In this document: positions 7,642 through 14,789 of the stretch, one piece after another | Layout of the letters: each line of letters begins with the position of its first letter | How positions within the stretch are numbered: the stretch's first letter is position 1 | Assembly (NCBI GenBank): GCA_016786785.1 | Contig: JAEUVR010000271.1 | Coordinates: 1 to 36,100 of the forward strand | Length of the DNA stretch: 36,100 nucleotides | Reading direction: 5' to 3' | Source: Chitinophagaceae bacterium | GTDB taxonomy: Bacteria > Bacteroidota > Bacteroidia > Chitinophagales > Chitinophagaceae | Translations under genes and position numbers: made by a program | The notes under the pieces: model-generated | The model's input: only the letters and a program-made list of their open reading frames with translations | Database searches by the model: none | What the model was told of the DNA's origin: nothing

Positions 7642-7788
7642 ATCAACAATCCTAAGCAATGGAGAATTTTCTATATTCTTGGGAAGACGCCGGCTTACTC
7701 TTGGACCTAGCTTTTTAAAGGGGCTGCTTGGCTAATATCCTCTATAGAGATAGATAGCTTACCGGAGAATAAAAGAAGGTCGGCTGAG

Positions 7789-8601
7789 TTATTTATCATC
7801 CCAACATTTCCATTTATTATGAACTGTCATACCATCATATCTAAAAGATGTTAGCAGGCTGTCCGTATTGTAGGTATGTTCTTTGATAAAAATATCAGAT
7901 ACCAAATAATCACCGCCAAAATATAGAAACTCCCTTGTGCGGAGATTATGAAAAAGCGGAGGTATCCATCCCATTATTTCAGCAAGACAGTAATTACGAC
8001 CAAACATTAACCCGGCAGGTGGATATAGATCATTTTTACCAGCGTTTTTAGTTAGGTCATATACATATTTGATCCCACCAGCATCTTCAGGATATAAGAC
8101 GCTTTTGGCTTTAAGGAATATTACATTTCCATGATTATCATATTCCAATGCATTAAACGCGGCCTCTGTTAAAACCCCATTATCATCATATACAAAAGGA
8201 TCATCTCCAATTTTGGTTACATAACTGGATTGTGGATCGAAATAAGCAGTAAAATAACTTGTATCTGGAGGATAAGGATTATAGAAGCTCTCAAATCCTC
8301 GAGCATAAAGGATAATATCGATTTTATTTATAGAATGGGTAAAATTGTACTCTAGGGTATCAATCTGTCCAAAAGTTCCCTGAATAATTGCATATAATGA
8401 TTTTGGATTCCCATCATCGTAATATTCCTTTTTAAAGTACATCTGTCTGGCTCCTTCCTGCTTAGGATCGCCGGGGAAGTCCAAAATCTGCTCTTGGAGA
8501 TCACAGGTTTTTTGTTTCGGGTTCTCTTCTTCAGGCTTAGGAGTAATCTTTTCACAGCCTAACAAAAGGACAGCAAGAAAAATCGCTGAAAATCTTTTCA
8601 T
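7789..8601 (-). CDS. Putative lipoprotein of unknown function
   Basis: A 270-aa protein with a signal peptide and lipobox LLGC (C16), followed by a Pro/Glu-rich linker (EKITPKPEEENPKQK), so probably anchored in the outer membrane. Many Tyr/Asp/Gly-rich segments (KKEYYDDGNPKSLY, VYDDNGVLTEAAFNALEYDNHGN split over 60-160) recall the beta-rich YD-repeat-like or DUF4595-type lipoproteins of Bacteroidota, but I cannot assign a family. It is inside the island if the repeat pairs mark the ends. Neighbours give no functional hint. The start ATG at 8601 fits the signal peptide. Confidence 0.75.
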   Translation of the reverse strand: MKRFSAIFLAVLLLGCEKITPKPEEENPKQKTCDLQEQILDFPGDPKQEGARQMYFKKEYYDDGNPKSLYAIIQGTFGQIDTLEYNFTHSINKIDIILYARGFESFYNPYPPDTSYFTAYFDPQSSYVTKIGDDPFVYDDNGVLTEAAFNALEYDNHGNVIFLKAKSVLYPEDAGGIKYVYDLTKNAGKNDLYPPAGLMFGRNYCLAEIMGWIPPLFHNLRTREFLYFGGDYLVSDIFIKEHTYNTDSLLTSFRYDGMTVHNKWKCWDDK

Positions 8602-8837
8602 TGTATCTATTTAATCATTTAAGAATAAAGAAATCACAGGATAAGAAAGAGGACAAGCCGATGGTATGATACTTTTCTCACCCAGAGATACAACACGCTA
8701 AAGGTGATGAAGTAATGGCTATCTATTGCAAAGGAACAGATTTTATTTTCAATATAATAGAGAATTCTCCATATTTTAGCAAAAAATATGCTGTTTTGGA
8801 AAAAATTAATGGCGCCCCTCTTAGTTGCGCAAGAAAA

Positions 8838-9425
8838 ATGATGTTGATCTTTTTCTTTCTTTCAGAAATACAAATTTGTCTTTCTCAAGAAATAAAAAAT
8901 ATAAAAGATATACTATTACAAGTAGAATCGCCGAGCGTATCTGTTAGGAAATTCAGTATTGAAACCGGTAAGCATGAGAACTATATTGCTTGGTATTCCG
9001 CAACGCATAACGAAATTTTACTTAACGAGCTATCTTTTAAGAGGTTTCCCGACAGTTACTATCATATTTTGAAAGCAAGATTTACAGCATTCAAAGGAAT
9101 AAAGTTTAATGATGATTCTCAACAGATGTTTATCAGAATTGAATATTATGTTTTGGACTCGAATGAGAAAAGGTTAGTAAATTGCGCCTGCATTCCAAGG
9201 TCGGAAATAAAAGCTGTAAAAGACATTCGTAAAAATGAGAAAAATGAATTAGTTTTTGTAATTGATGATGAATCTGAATGGATACTGGAGGATAATGATA
9301 AATCCGAACGTTCAATTTTCTATGTTAAGAGAAGCAAGAATACAGCTCTGGCAATTGCCTTAGATCATACTGTCATGTTGACCAATCTAAAGTGGTTAGT
9401 TGTTAGGGGGGAAAAAGCCAATTAA
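8838..9425 (+). CDS. Secreted or periplasmic protein of unknown function
   Basis: The frame is open from an ATG at 8715, giving 236 aa. The ATG at 8838 (residue 42 of that frame) begins a typical signal peptide, MMLIFFFLSEIQICLSQE, so I prefer 8838 and 195 aa. The mature part is charged and beta-rich, with no motif I recognise. If the 8715 start were used the hydrophobic segment would be an internal membrane helix. It is the last gene before the right-end repeats of the island and is transcribed away from the lipoprotein gene. AT-rich like the rest of the island. Confidence 0.6.
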   Translation: MMLIFFFLSEIQICLSQEIKNIKDILLQVESPSVSVRKFSIETGKHENYIAWYSATHNEILLNELSFKRFPDSYYHILKARFTAFKGIKFNDDSQQMFIRIEYYVLDSNEKRLVNCACIPRSEIKAVKDIRKNEKNELVFVIDDESEWILEDNDKSERSIFYVKRSKNTALAIALDHTVMLTNLKWLVVRGEKAN

Positions 9426-9441
9426 GTTTTCTTTAATTTTT

Positions 9442-9523
9442 GCAGACACGCATTTAATACCAGTACCTCACCATCATCCCCCAGTGTTTGTGCGGACAAA
9501 CTTGGGGGGCGGGGTATGTCTGC
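9442..9523. repeat. Long imperfect inverted repeat
   Basis: Outer arms GCAGACA (9442-9448) and TGTCTGC (9517-9523), middle arms ATACC (9457-9461) and GGTAT (9513-9517), and inner arms CCCCCA plus GTTTGT (9478-9491) with ACAAAC plus TGGGGG (9496-9508) around a GCGG loop. The set could fold into one bulged hairpin. It may be a structured RNA, a palindromic repeat unit or the remnant of a small transposable element. Confidence 0.5.
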
Positions 9524-9598
9524 GGAGGAGTCCAAAAATGATATGTCCTGCCTTTTTTATTTAAAGGAAAAATTTCTGAATAGATGAAAAAACGATGG

Positions 9599-9749
9599 TG
9601 TGCCAGAAATGCCAGTTTTGGAGGGTCTTTTGTTCCAAGTGGTTTGGAGCATACATAGAAGTAAAAATAGCATACGGAGCCGAATTTGGGCTTAAAATGT
9701 CCATTTGGGAACCTATTGGCACAAGTAAAATGGCTTATCGTATGCTATT
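9599..9749. repeat. Interleaved inverted repeats near the right end
   Basis: AATAGCATACG (9666-9676) and CGTATGCTATT (9739-9749) are a perfect 11-bp inverted repeat with a 62-bp spacer. TGTGCCA (9599-9605) and TGGCACA (9717-9723) form a second, interleaved pair. The first is unlikely by chance in so short an interval; the second could be. Confidence 0.45.
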
Positions 9750-9801
9750 GGCAAATTTCATCTTTACCATCCATCAGAAAAAGTAGGATATTTGAGCCTA
9801 A

Positions 9802-9820
9802 TGGTAACTAAACTGGTAAC
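9802..9820. repeat. TGGTAAC pair, possible recombinase arm sites (right)
   Basis: TGGTAAC at 9802-9808 and 9814-9820, 12 bp apart, mirrors in the same orientation the pair at 231-249. It probably marks the right end of the island. Function inferred. Confidence 0.45.
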
Positions 9821-9882
9821 CTATAAATTAATAATACGATGAAACCCTTTACTATCAAGGATTTTGGAGAAAGAGGGTCATT

Positions 9883-9902
9883 CCCAGCGGGATCACTTAA
9901 GA
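9883..9902 (+). other. Candidate right attachment site (attR)
   Basis: CCCAGCGGGATCACTTAAGA resembles a tRNA acceptor end followed by its spacer and partly matches the segment at about 118-137. The following hairpin also resembles the left one. No tRNA body precedes it. Confidence 0.25.
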
Positions 9903-9904
9903 AA

Positions 9905-9932
9905 AGCTTCAACGTAAGTTGAGGCTTTTTTA
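9905..9932 (+). terminator. Intrinsic terminator at the right end
   Basis: AGCTTCAAC (9905-9913) pairs with GTTGAGGCT (9918-9926) through a GTAA loop with one G-U pair, then six T. Confidence 0.7.
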
Positions 9933-10219
9933 TTTTCCACTGAATTTCAGCGCTTTTATGCTTTTCCATTTCACCTCAGTCGTTCTCATAAAGATTATGG
10001 GTTTGTCAGATCGAACTCTCTTCACACTTCACAGCTAAACCTTTAATAGATTAGTAATCAGTTACTGCTACTTTATTTATCGTAATTTTTTGTTGGCAAA
10101 AATTTCCTGTATCAATGCATCGGTTATTTTTTGCAGGATGCAGACAGGCCTGCAATCACCGGCAATACGCAGTATAACTTTGTAATCCTTGGTTTCATGA
10201 TTATCAGGTTATGATCCTG

Positions 10220-10227
10220 TAAATTTG
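10220..10227 (+). promoter_or_regulatory. Possible -7 promoter element of the kinase gene
   Basis: TAAATTTG matches the Bacteroidota TAnnTTTG consensus, 87 bp before the kinase start. No good -33 TTTG is found at the usual distance. If used, the kinase box would lie in the 5' leader. Confidence 0.35.
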
Positions 10228-10247
10228 ACGATCAAAAAAGCCAAAGA

Positions 10248-10269
10248 AAATAGCGAGATCGGGGGATTT
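10248..10269 (+). promoter_or_regulatory. Conserved box A upstream of the kinase
   Basis: AAATAGCGAGATCGGGGGA is one of three near-identical boxes next to this two-component system. It ends 44 nt before the start codon. Core CGA-NN-TCG is palindromic. Here the G-tract points toward the gene, opposite to boxes B and C. Confidence 0.6.
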
Positions 10270-10313
10270 GAGAGAGATGATATACTATAGAGAGGAAACT
10301 GTAATTTCAATAT

Positions 10314-12188
10314 ATGCTTAAACCCTCCTACTGCTTATTGCTGGCATTACTGTTTAGCTGTCGTTCGCTGATAGCGCAGGGTTCTCTTACCAACGGCTTA
10401 GAAGCGGCGCGCGACGACTCCAATAAAGTGATGCGCTACTGGAAGGCCGGCGCCGATACCCTTTACCAGAACGGACAGGCGGCCATGAATTATTTCAGGG
10501 CGGGATTTGCGCTGGCCCAAAAACTGGATTACACTTCCGGTATGGAACGCTGCCTGAACGCCATCTCTTTAACTTTTTCCATCAATAGCAGGTATGATTC
10601 GGCGCTGGCATACATCAACCTGGCTATTCCCTATGCCATAAAAGCCGGCGACATCAAAAGACTCGCGCTGGCTTATATCAACAGGGCCGATGTGCTGACG
10701 AATACTTCCAGCTATAGCGCGGCTTTGAAAGATTGTGACACGGCCGTTCAGTATGCGGAAAAACTGGCAAATAATTCAGACGCATTGGGACGTATTTATG
10801 GCATCATAGCTGATATTTACGTAGCCCAGGAACAATATGGACCGGCCGAAATGAATATCGATAAATCATTGCAGTATTTTCTAAGAACGACTAACCGCCG
10901 TATGGTGGCGCAAATGTTATCCGACAAGGCAGACCTGTATAATATTTTAGAACAGCCCGCAAAGGCAGTTCCCCTGTTGAAAGAAGCTATCCGGATTGGC
11001 GACAGCCTTGATGATAAAGAAAACCTGGCAGCGTATCATATCGGCCTCCAGGAATCATACGCCCGTATGAACCGGTTCGATGAAAGTCGTAAATCGGCTA
11101 TGCGTGCGATTAATATTTGTAAAGAAATAGGCAACGAGCGCCAGGCGGCAAATATCTATGTCAATTTGTGCGATGTGGAGCAGAAAAACAAAAACTACAA
11201 GCTGGCCATTGAATATGGAGAAAAAGCTTTCCGGGTTTATGTCTCTACACGCGACACTTTACGACAACAGATAGTCGCCGCCAACCTGGCAGAATCTTAC
11301 CAGGCTGATAATAACCCTGAACAGGCTTATAAATATTTAAAATTAAGCAAAGAGTTTGGCGAAAGTTTGATGCGAAAACAGTTCAGCGAAGAAGCTACCA
11401 CACTGCAAACTGCTTTTCAGGTAAAGGAAAAAGACAAAGCGATTCAATTGCTGAACAAAGAAAAAGAATTGCAGCAACAGCGATTACGGCAACAATGGTA
11501 CATGATGATGGGCGCTTCCATGATAGCGCTGCTGGCGCTGACCGGCGCCTGGCTCTTGTTTAACAGGAGTAAATTGCGCCAGCGCATGAAAGAGCTTGAA
11601 CTGCGCAACCGCATTGCCGCCGACCTGCACGACGAGGTAGGTAGCTCCCTGAGCAGCATTCATATGTTGAGCCAGATGGCCTCTCAAAAGACCAACGAAA
11701 CAGCACAGCATGATATTCTCTCGCGCATGAGCGCCAATGCCAAAGAAACCATGGATAAAATGGGAGACATCGTCTGGATGATCAAACCCGGCGAAACGGA
11801 GGCGGGCAGCCTGGTACAAAGAATGGAACATTTTGCCTATGAAGTGGGTTCCAGTAAAAATATTGAGGTCGCCGTTCAACTGGACGAACTGGAAAAAGTA
11901 AAGCTGAGCATAGATCAGCGCCGGAACATATACCTCATTTTCAAAGAGGCGTTGAACAATGCAGCCAAATATTCCGGCGCTAAAAAAATCGACATCGCCA
12001 GCTCATTAAAAAACCGCGAGCTGCAGGTGGTGATCAAAGACGAAGGAAACGGATTTGACCATGCCAGCGCGAGAAAAGGAAACGGCCTAGATAATATGAG
12101 CAATCGGGCGGCGGAACTGGGCGGCAAATTGGAAATCAATTCATTGGTGAACAAAGGCGCTACCATCATGCTTACCTTACCCGTGTAA
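10314..12188 (+). CDS. TPR sensor histidine kinase (HisKA_3 type)
   Basis: A 624-aa membrane kinase. Signal peptide at 1-21 (LIAQ), a sensor region of about seven TPR-like repeats from 45 to 370 that would be periplasmic, one membrane helix at 396-416, then a HisKA_3 dimerisation domain with phosphoacceptor H439 (ADLHDEVGSSLSS) and a HATPase_c domain. ATP-binding motifs: N box FKEALNNAAKYS (543-554), G1 DEGNGF (576-581) and G2 GNGLDNM (589-595). This architecture is common in Bacteroidota and pairs with LuxR-type regulators, as here: the regulator follows after 63 nt. The TPR ligand is unknown. A conserved box precedes the gene, suggesting autoregulation. Intact by length and motifs. Confidence 0.93.
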   Translation: MLKPSYCLLLALLFSCRSLIAQGSLTNGLEAARDDSNKVMRYWKAGADTLYQNGQAAMNYFRAGFALAQKLDYTSGMERCLNAISLTFSINSRYDSALAYINLAIPYAIKAGDIKRLALAYINRADVLTNTSSYSAALKDCDTAVQYAEKLANNSDALGRIYGIIADIYVAQEQYGPAEMNIDKSLQYFLRTTNRRMVAQMLSDKADLYNILEQPAKAVPLLKEAIRIGDSLDDKENLAAYHIGLQESYARMNRFDESRKSAMRAINICKEIGNERQAANIYVNLCDVEQKNKNYKLAIEYGEKAFRVYVSTRDTLRQQIVAANLAESYQADNNPEQAYKYLKLSKEFGESLMRKQFSEEATTLQTAFQVKEKDKAIQLLNKEKELQQQRLRQQWYMMMGASMIALLALTGAWLLFNRSKLRQRMKELELRNRIAADLHDEVGSSLSSIHMLSQMASQKTNETAQHDILSRMSANAKETMDKMGDIVWMIKPGETEAGSLVQRMEHFAYEVGSSKNIEVAVQLDELEKVKLSIDQRRNIYLIFKEALNNAAKYSGAKKIDIASSLKNRELQVVIKDEGNGFDHASARKGNGLDNMSNRAAELGGKLEINSLVNKGATIMLTLPV

Positions 12189-12190
12189 AC

Positions 12191-12208
12191 TCCCCCGATT
12201 TCGCTATT
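12191..12208 (-). promoter_or_regulatory. Conserved box B upstream of the response regulator
   Basis: On the minus strand this reads AATAGCGAAATCGGGGGA, beginning 2 nt after the kinase stop. Its gene-proximal end is 43 nt before the TTG at 12252. A weak -7-like CAACTTTA follows 21 nt downstream. This implies that the regulator can be transcribed separately from the kinase. Confidence 0.6.
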
Positions 12209-12251
12209 GAAAATCGAATACGGATATCGCAACTTTAAAAAAAGTATCCTT

Positions 12252-12884
12252 TTGACCAGAGTAGCTATTTTTGAAGACAACAAACACCTGCGCGACACAT
12301 TCGAGTTGCTTTTATCCAATTCCGAAGGCTTCTCCTGTACAGGCGCCTATCCCGATTGCCAGAATATGATCGATGATATTGCGGCCAGTCCCTGCGACGT
12401 GGCGCTGATGGATATCGAGATGCCCGGCATGAGCGGCATCGAAGCCACACGCCTGTTGAAAAGACATTATCCCCGTATCAATATTCTTATTCAAACCGTA
12501 TTCTTCGAGGATGATTATATCTTCAACGCCATCTGCGCCGGAGCTTCTGGTTATATACTCAAATCCACCACGCCCGACGGCTATCTCGAAGCCATTCGAG
12601 ATGTGGAGTCAGGCGGTTCGCCGATGACGCCCGGCATAGCCCGTCGCGTGCTGGAATTGTTTAAAGTAAATCTTCAACCTTCCACCGCCAACTACAACCT
12701 CAGTACGCAGGAAAAAAAAGTCTTGCAACTACTGGTGGCAGGAAAAAGTTATAAGATGATCGCTTCCGAACTGTTCATTTCCCAGGAGACGGTGAAATCG
12801 CATGTATCGAATATTTATGGCAAGCTCCATGTGCATTCGGCCACGGAAGCGGTGGCATTAGCGATCAGGAATAAGATCGTGTGA
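12252..12884 (+). CDS. LuxR-family response regulator (REC-HTH)
   Basis: The frame is open from a TTG at 12207, but that would add 15 residues before the first REC strand and would start inside box B. The TTG at 12252 (then TRVAIFEDN) gives a normal 210-aa NarL/FixJ-type regulator. REC domain 1-120: acidic E8-D9, phosphoacceptor D54 (VALMDIEMPGMSG), T82, K104 (GYILKST). LuxR HTH at about 145-205: LSTQEKKVLQLLVAGKSYKMIASELFIS, then QETVKSHVSNIYGKL. It is the cognate partner of the kinase upstream. Three conserved boxes flanking this cluster are the natural candidates for its binding site. Both possible starts are TTG. Confidence 0.9.
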   Translation: MTRVAIFEDNKHLRDTFELLLSNSEGFSCTGAYPDCQNMIDDIAASPCDVALMDIEMPGMSGIEATRLLKRHYPRINILIQTVFFEDDYIFNAICAGASGYILKSTTPDGYLEAIRDVESGGSPMTPGIARRVLELFKVNLQPSTANYNLSTQEKKVLQLLVAGKSYKMIASELFISQETVKSHVSNIYGKLHVHSATEAVALAIRNKIV

Positions 12885-12887
12885 AAT

Positions 12888-12918
12888 AAAAAAGGATCCT
12901 CGTTTGATTTGAGGACCC
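12888..12918 (-). terminator. Terminator for the minus-strand lipoprotein gene
   Basis: Read on the minus strand, 12918-12911 pairs with 12901-12894 (8 bp with one mismatch, loop of 9) and is followed by six T. It lies between two convergent genes. Confidence 0.65.
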
Positions 12919-12973
12919 TAACCAGGCATACCTTTTCAGATCATTTCTCAAAGCGCCGCCATACCTTCTGGTT

Positions 12974-13567
12974 CTATTCAAACCAAAACACCACAGGAGT
13001 GGTAGTGAAAACCAGCCTGTCGGTACTTGGATAGGTCGCATGTTCCCATTTTGCAACGCCCAGGAAGTAGCCGGGAAACGCTTTGGATTCAATGGTAAAC
13101 TTCAACTTATCGCCTTCATCGCGCTTGATGACGAAGTGATTGGTAACAGACTCATCTTTCTGGAAAAACGTCCACAGGTATTTATTTTTCGGGAAAGAAG
13201 AAAAAGCGGGATTTTTGTTTTCCTCTATTCCAAACATGTCGTAACTAACGCCGTTATGCACGTGAGCAGTTTTCCTTCTTATGTTTACCGAGCGATCGCT
13301 GTTATTTGTAAACATGATTTCATCATCGGTCCGCAGGAACGGGCGGCCAAATAAAGTCATTTCCTGGCCACTGAGGCTGAAATAGAACGTCATTGTATCC
13401 TTGTGGTTATTCATGTCCTTTCCAAAACAAACAAGATACCCGCTGTTGGGAAGAAGTACGTTTGGTCCGCGGGGACCTCCCGGGTCGGGCAGGTCTTCAT
13501 TCGATTTTTTGCAGCTGGCCGACAGCAGGAAAATGCATATCGGCAATAAGAAGAGTGTCTTTTTCAT
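12974..13567 (-). CDS. Lipoprotein, candidate target of the two-component system
   Basis: A 197-aa protein with a signal peptide and lipobox SASC (C19), so probably outer-membrane anchored. After a Pro/Gly-rich linker (DLPDPGGPRGPN), the remaining 160 residues are beta-rich, with three units sharing the feel of F/Y...FTI...GYFLG, as in beta-trefoil lectin-like folds (KFTIESKAFPGYFLGV near 150-165). The fold is a guess; I cannot name a family. A TAGTTTTG -7 element and conserved box C precede it, with box C immediately upstream of where -33 would be, the position for an activator. It stands alone and is convergent with the response regulator. Confident that it is a lipoprotein, unsure of function. 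Confidence 0.8.
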   Translation of the reverse strand: MKKTLFLLPICIFLLSASCKKSNEDLPDPGGPRGPNVLLPNSGYLVCFGKDMNNHKDTMTFYFSLSGQEMTLFGRPFLRTDDEIMFTNNSDRSVNIRRKTAHVHNGVSYDMFGIEENKNPAFSSFPKNKYLWTFFQKDESVTNHFVIKRDEGDKLKFTIESKAFPGYFLGVAKWEHATYPSTDRLVFTTTPVVFWFE

Positions 13568-13586
13568 GATGGTTTATTTTCAATTA

Positions 13587-13594
13587 CAAAACTA
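13587..13594 (-). promoter_or_regulatory. Promoter -7 element of the lipoprotein gene
   Basis: Read on the minus strand it is TAGTTTTG, matching TAnnTTTG. It lies 20 nt downstream of box C and 20 nt before the start codon. Confidence 0.5.
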
Positions 13595-13614
13595 TCCGAC
13601 CGGCAGGTGGCGGC

Positions 13615-13633
13615 AAATAGCGAGTTCGGGGGA
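13615..13633 (+). promoter_or_regulatory. Conserved box C upstream of the lipoprotein
   Basis: AAATAGCGAGTTCGGGGGA. The gene-proximal end is 47 nt from the lipoprotein start at 13567 and 20 nt from its -7 element. Relative to its gene it has the same orientation as box B. Confidence 0.6.
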
Positions 13634-13740
13634 ATTTTGAAGGAAACAGCTTTTACGTATTTTTCAGCATGATCATTAAGAAAATGCTTTCGTTAAGAAT
13701 AAGATTTCATGATTTGTCTATTTTGAATTCCAAATAAGTT

Positions 13741-13748
13741 TAAATTTG
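13741..13748 (+). promoter_or_regulatory. Possible promoter of the PIG-L gene
   Basis: TAAATTTG matches the -7 consensus, 50 bp before the start codon at 13799. TTTG motifs upstream (13713 and 13722) are not at the ideal distance. Confidence 0.35.
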
Positions 13749-13798
13749 ATCGACAAAATCGCGGCTCGAAAGCAATACATTAAACGACTGTAGCATCA

Positions 13799-14635
13799 AT
13801 GAAAAATTATCTACTGCCTGCAGCATGCCTTTTATTCTTTGGCTGTAGCGACAAACAAAAATCATCTTCAGAAACCATAACAGAAGTCAATAACGCAACC
13901 CCCAAAACCGTAATGGCGGTATTTGCCCATCCGGATGATGAGATTGATGTAAGCCCCTTGCTTACCAGGCTTGCATCGCAAGGACATAAAGTATATTTGA
14001 CGATCGCTACCAATGGAGATATGGGCATTCGCGAGCATGCGAAAATACCGGCGGGAGATTCGCTTGCCCATGTAAGGGCGCGGGAAACGGAATGTACATG
14101 CAAAACATTAGGCATAAACCCGCCTATCATGCTCGGGCTAGGAGACGGGAAACTGACTAACTGGAATGCATTGTCAGTTTTGAGGAAAAGATTGGATAGC
14201 ATCTTTGCCATTTATAAGCCGGATATCGTTATTACCTGGGGCGCCGAGGGCGGTTCAGGGCATCCTGATCACCGGATGGTGGGCGCGGTGGTTACTGAGA
14301 TCTACCAGGCGGGACAGTCGACAGGATTTGGAAAATTATTTTATACCGCTATACCCACGGAACACTGGAGAGATGAACCTCCGTATAAATCCGAGCCGCA
14401 GACAAGTTATCACAGGCAATATAAGCCGGTAGAAAAAAAATATTTGCCTGTGCGTATATGGTGCAGCAAAGAGGAGAATAAAATTGCCAGGGAGGCGATG
14501 CGTTGTAATGTATCTCAATATCCTCCCGAGGAACTGGATGATAATGAACTTTGGATGAACAATATGAACAGGGATACGGTTTACCTGCGACCTTATGCGA
14601 ATGCCGGGTATGTGAGCGATGCTATTTTTAAGTAG
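13799..14635 (+). CDS. PIG-L family deacetylase lipoprotein
   Basis: A 278-aa enzyme of the LmbE/PIG-L zinc-dependent N-deacetylase family. Signal peptide with lipobox FFGC (C16), so it is lipid-anchored, unlike cytoplasmic PIG-L enzymes. Metal-binding motif AHPDDE at 43-48 and the second GHPDH at 154-158, with a TNGDMG segment (71-76) and ETE (96-98). Family members remove acetyl groups from GlcNAc-type sugars; this substrate is unknown. It stands divergent from the lipoprotein gene and convergent with the beta-helix lipoprotein of the sigma-controlled locus, separated by a bidirectional hairpin. A role in amino-sugar glycan processing near the locus is possible but unproven. Confidence 0.87.
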   Translation: MKNYLLPAACLLFFGCSDKQKSSSETITEVNNATPKTVMAVFAHPDDEIDVSPLLTRLASQGHKVYLTIATNGDMGIREHAKIPAGDSLAHVRARETECTCKTLGINPPIMLGLGDGKLTNWNALSVLRKRLDSIFAIYKPDIVITWGAEGGSGHPDHRMVGAVVTEIYQAGQSTGFGKLFYTAIPTEHWRDEPPYKSEPQTSYHRQYKPVEKKYLPVRIWCSKEENKIAREAMRCNVSQYPPEELDDNELWMNNMNRDTVYLRPYANAGYVSDAIFK

Positions 14636-14691
14636 ATATTTATTCAGTTCTTGCGTAATATGAGCCAATCAAATGGCAGGCTTTATTAAAC

Positions 14692-14727
14692 AAAGATGCG
14701 AGGCGTTTAGCGCCTTGCATCTTTCAT
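14692..14727. terminator. Bidirectional terminator-like hairpin
   Basis: 14692-14705 pairs with 14711-14724 (14 bp with a single mismatch) through a TTTAG loop, with T-rich 3' and A-rich 5' edges. It separates convergent genes. Confidence 0.7.
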
Positions 14728-14789
14728 TATAAGACATTAGTATTGAAGATTATTTTGCCAGGCTGTTAGTTATCTAAACGCAGTCTCTA

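Larger units (their letters stand above)
9426..10313. other. Right end of the island and leader of the kinase gene
   Basis: The 888-bp gap holds nested inverted repeats (9442-9523 and 9599-9749), the right TGGTAAC pair (9802-9820), a candidate attR (9883-9902), a terminator (9905-9932), a 7-bp inverted repeat TTGCAGG/CCTGCAA (10131-10155), a TAAATTTG -7-like element (10220-10227) and the kinase box (10248-10269). A 63-codon frame at 9595-9786 lies within the inverted repeats and looks non-coding. Confidence 0.5.

Noticed and set aside
9595-9786. 63-codon open frame in the right end of the island
   Set aside because: It coincides with the interleaved inverted repeats, and the Trp/Cys-rich translation has no recognisable features.
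11484-11879. 131-codon minus-strand frame within the kinase gene
   Set aside because: It is antisense to the conserved HisKA_3 domain; codon pattern and homology favour the plus-strand gene.
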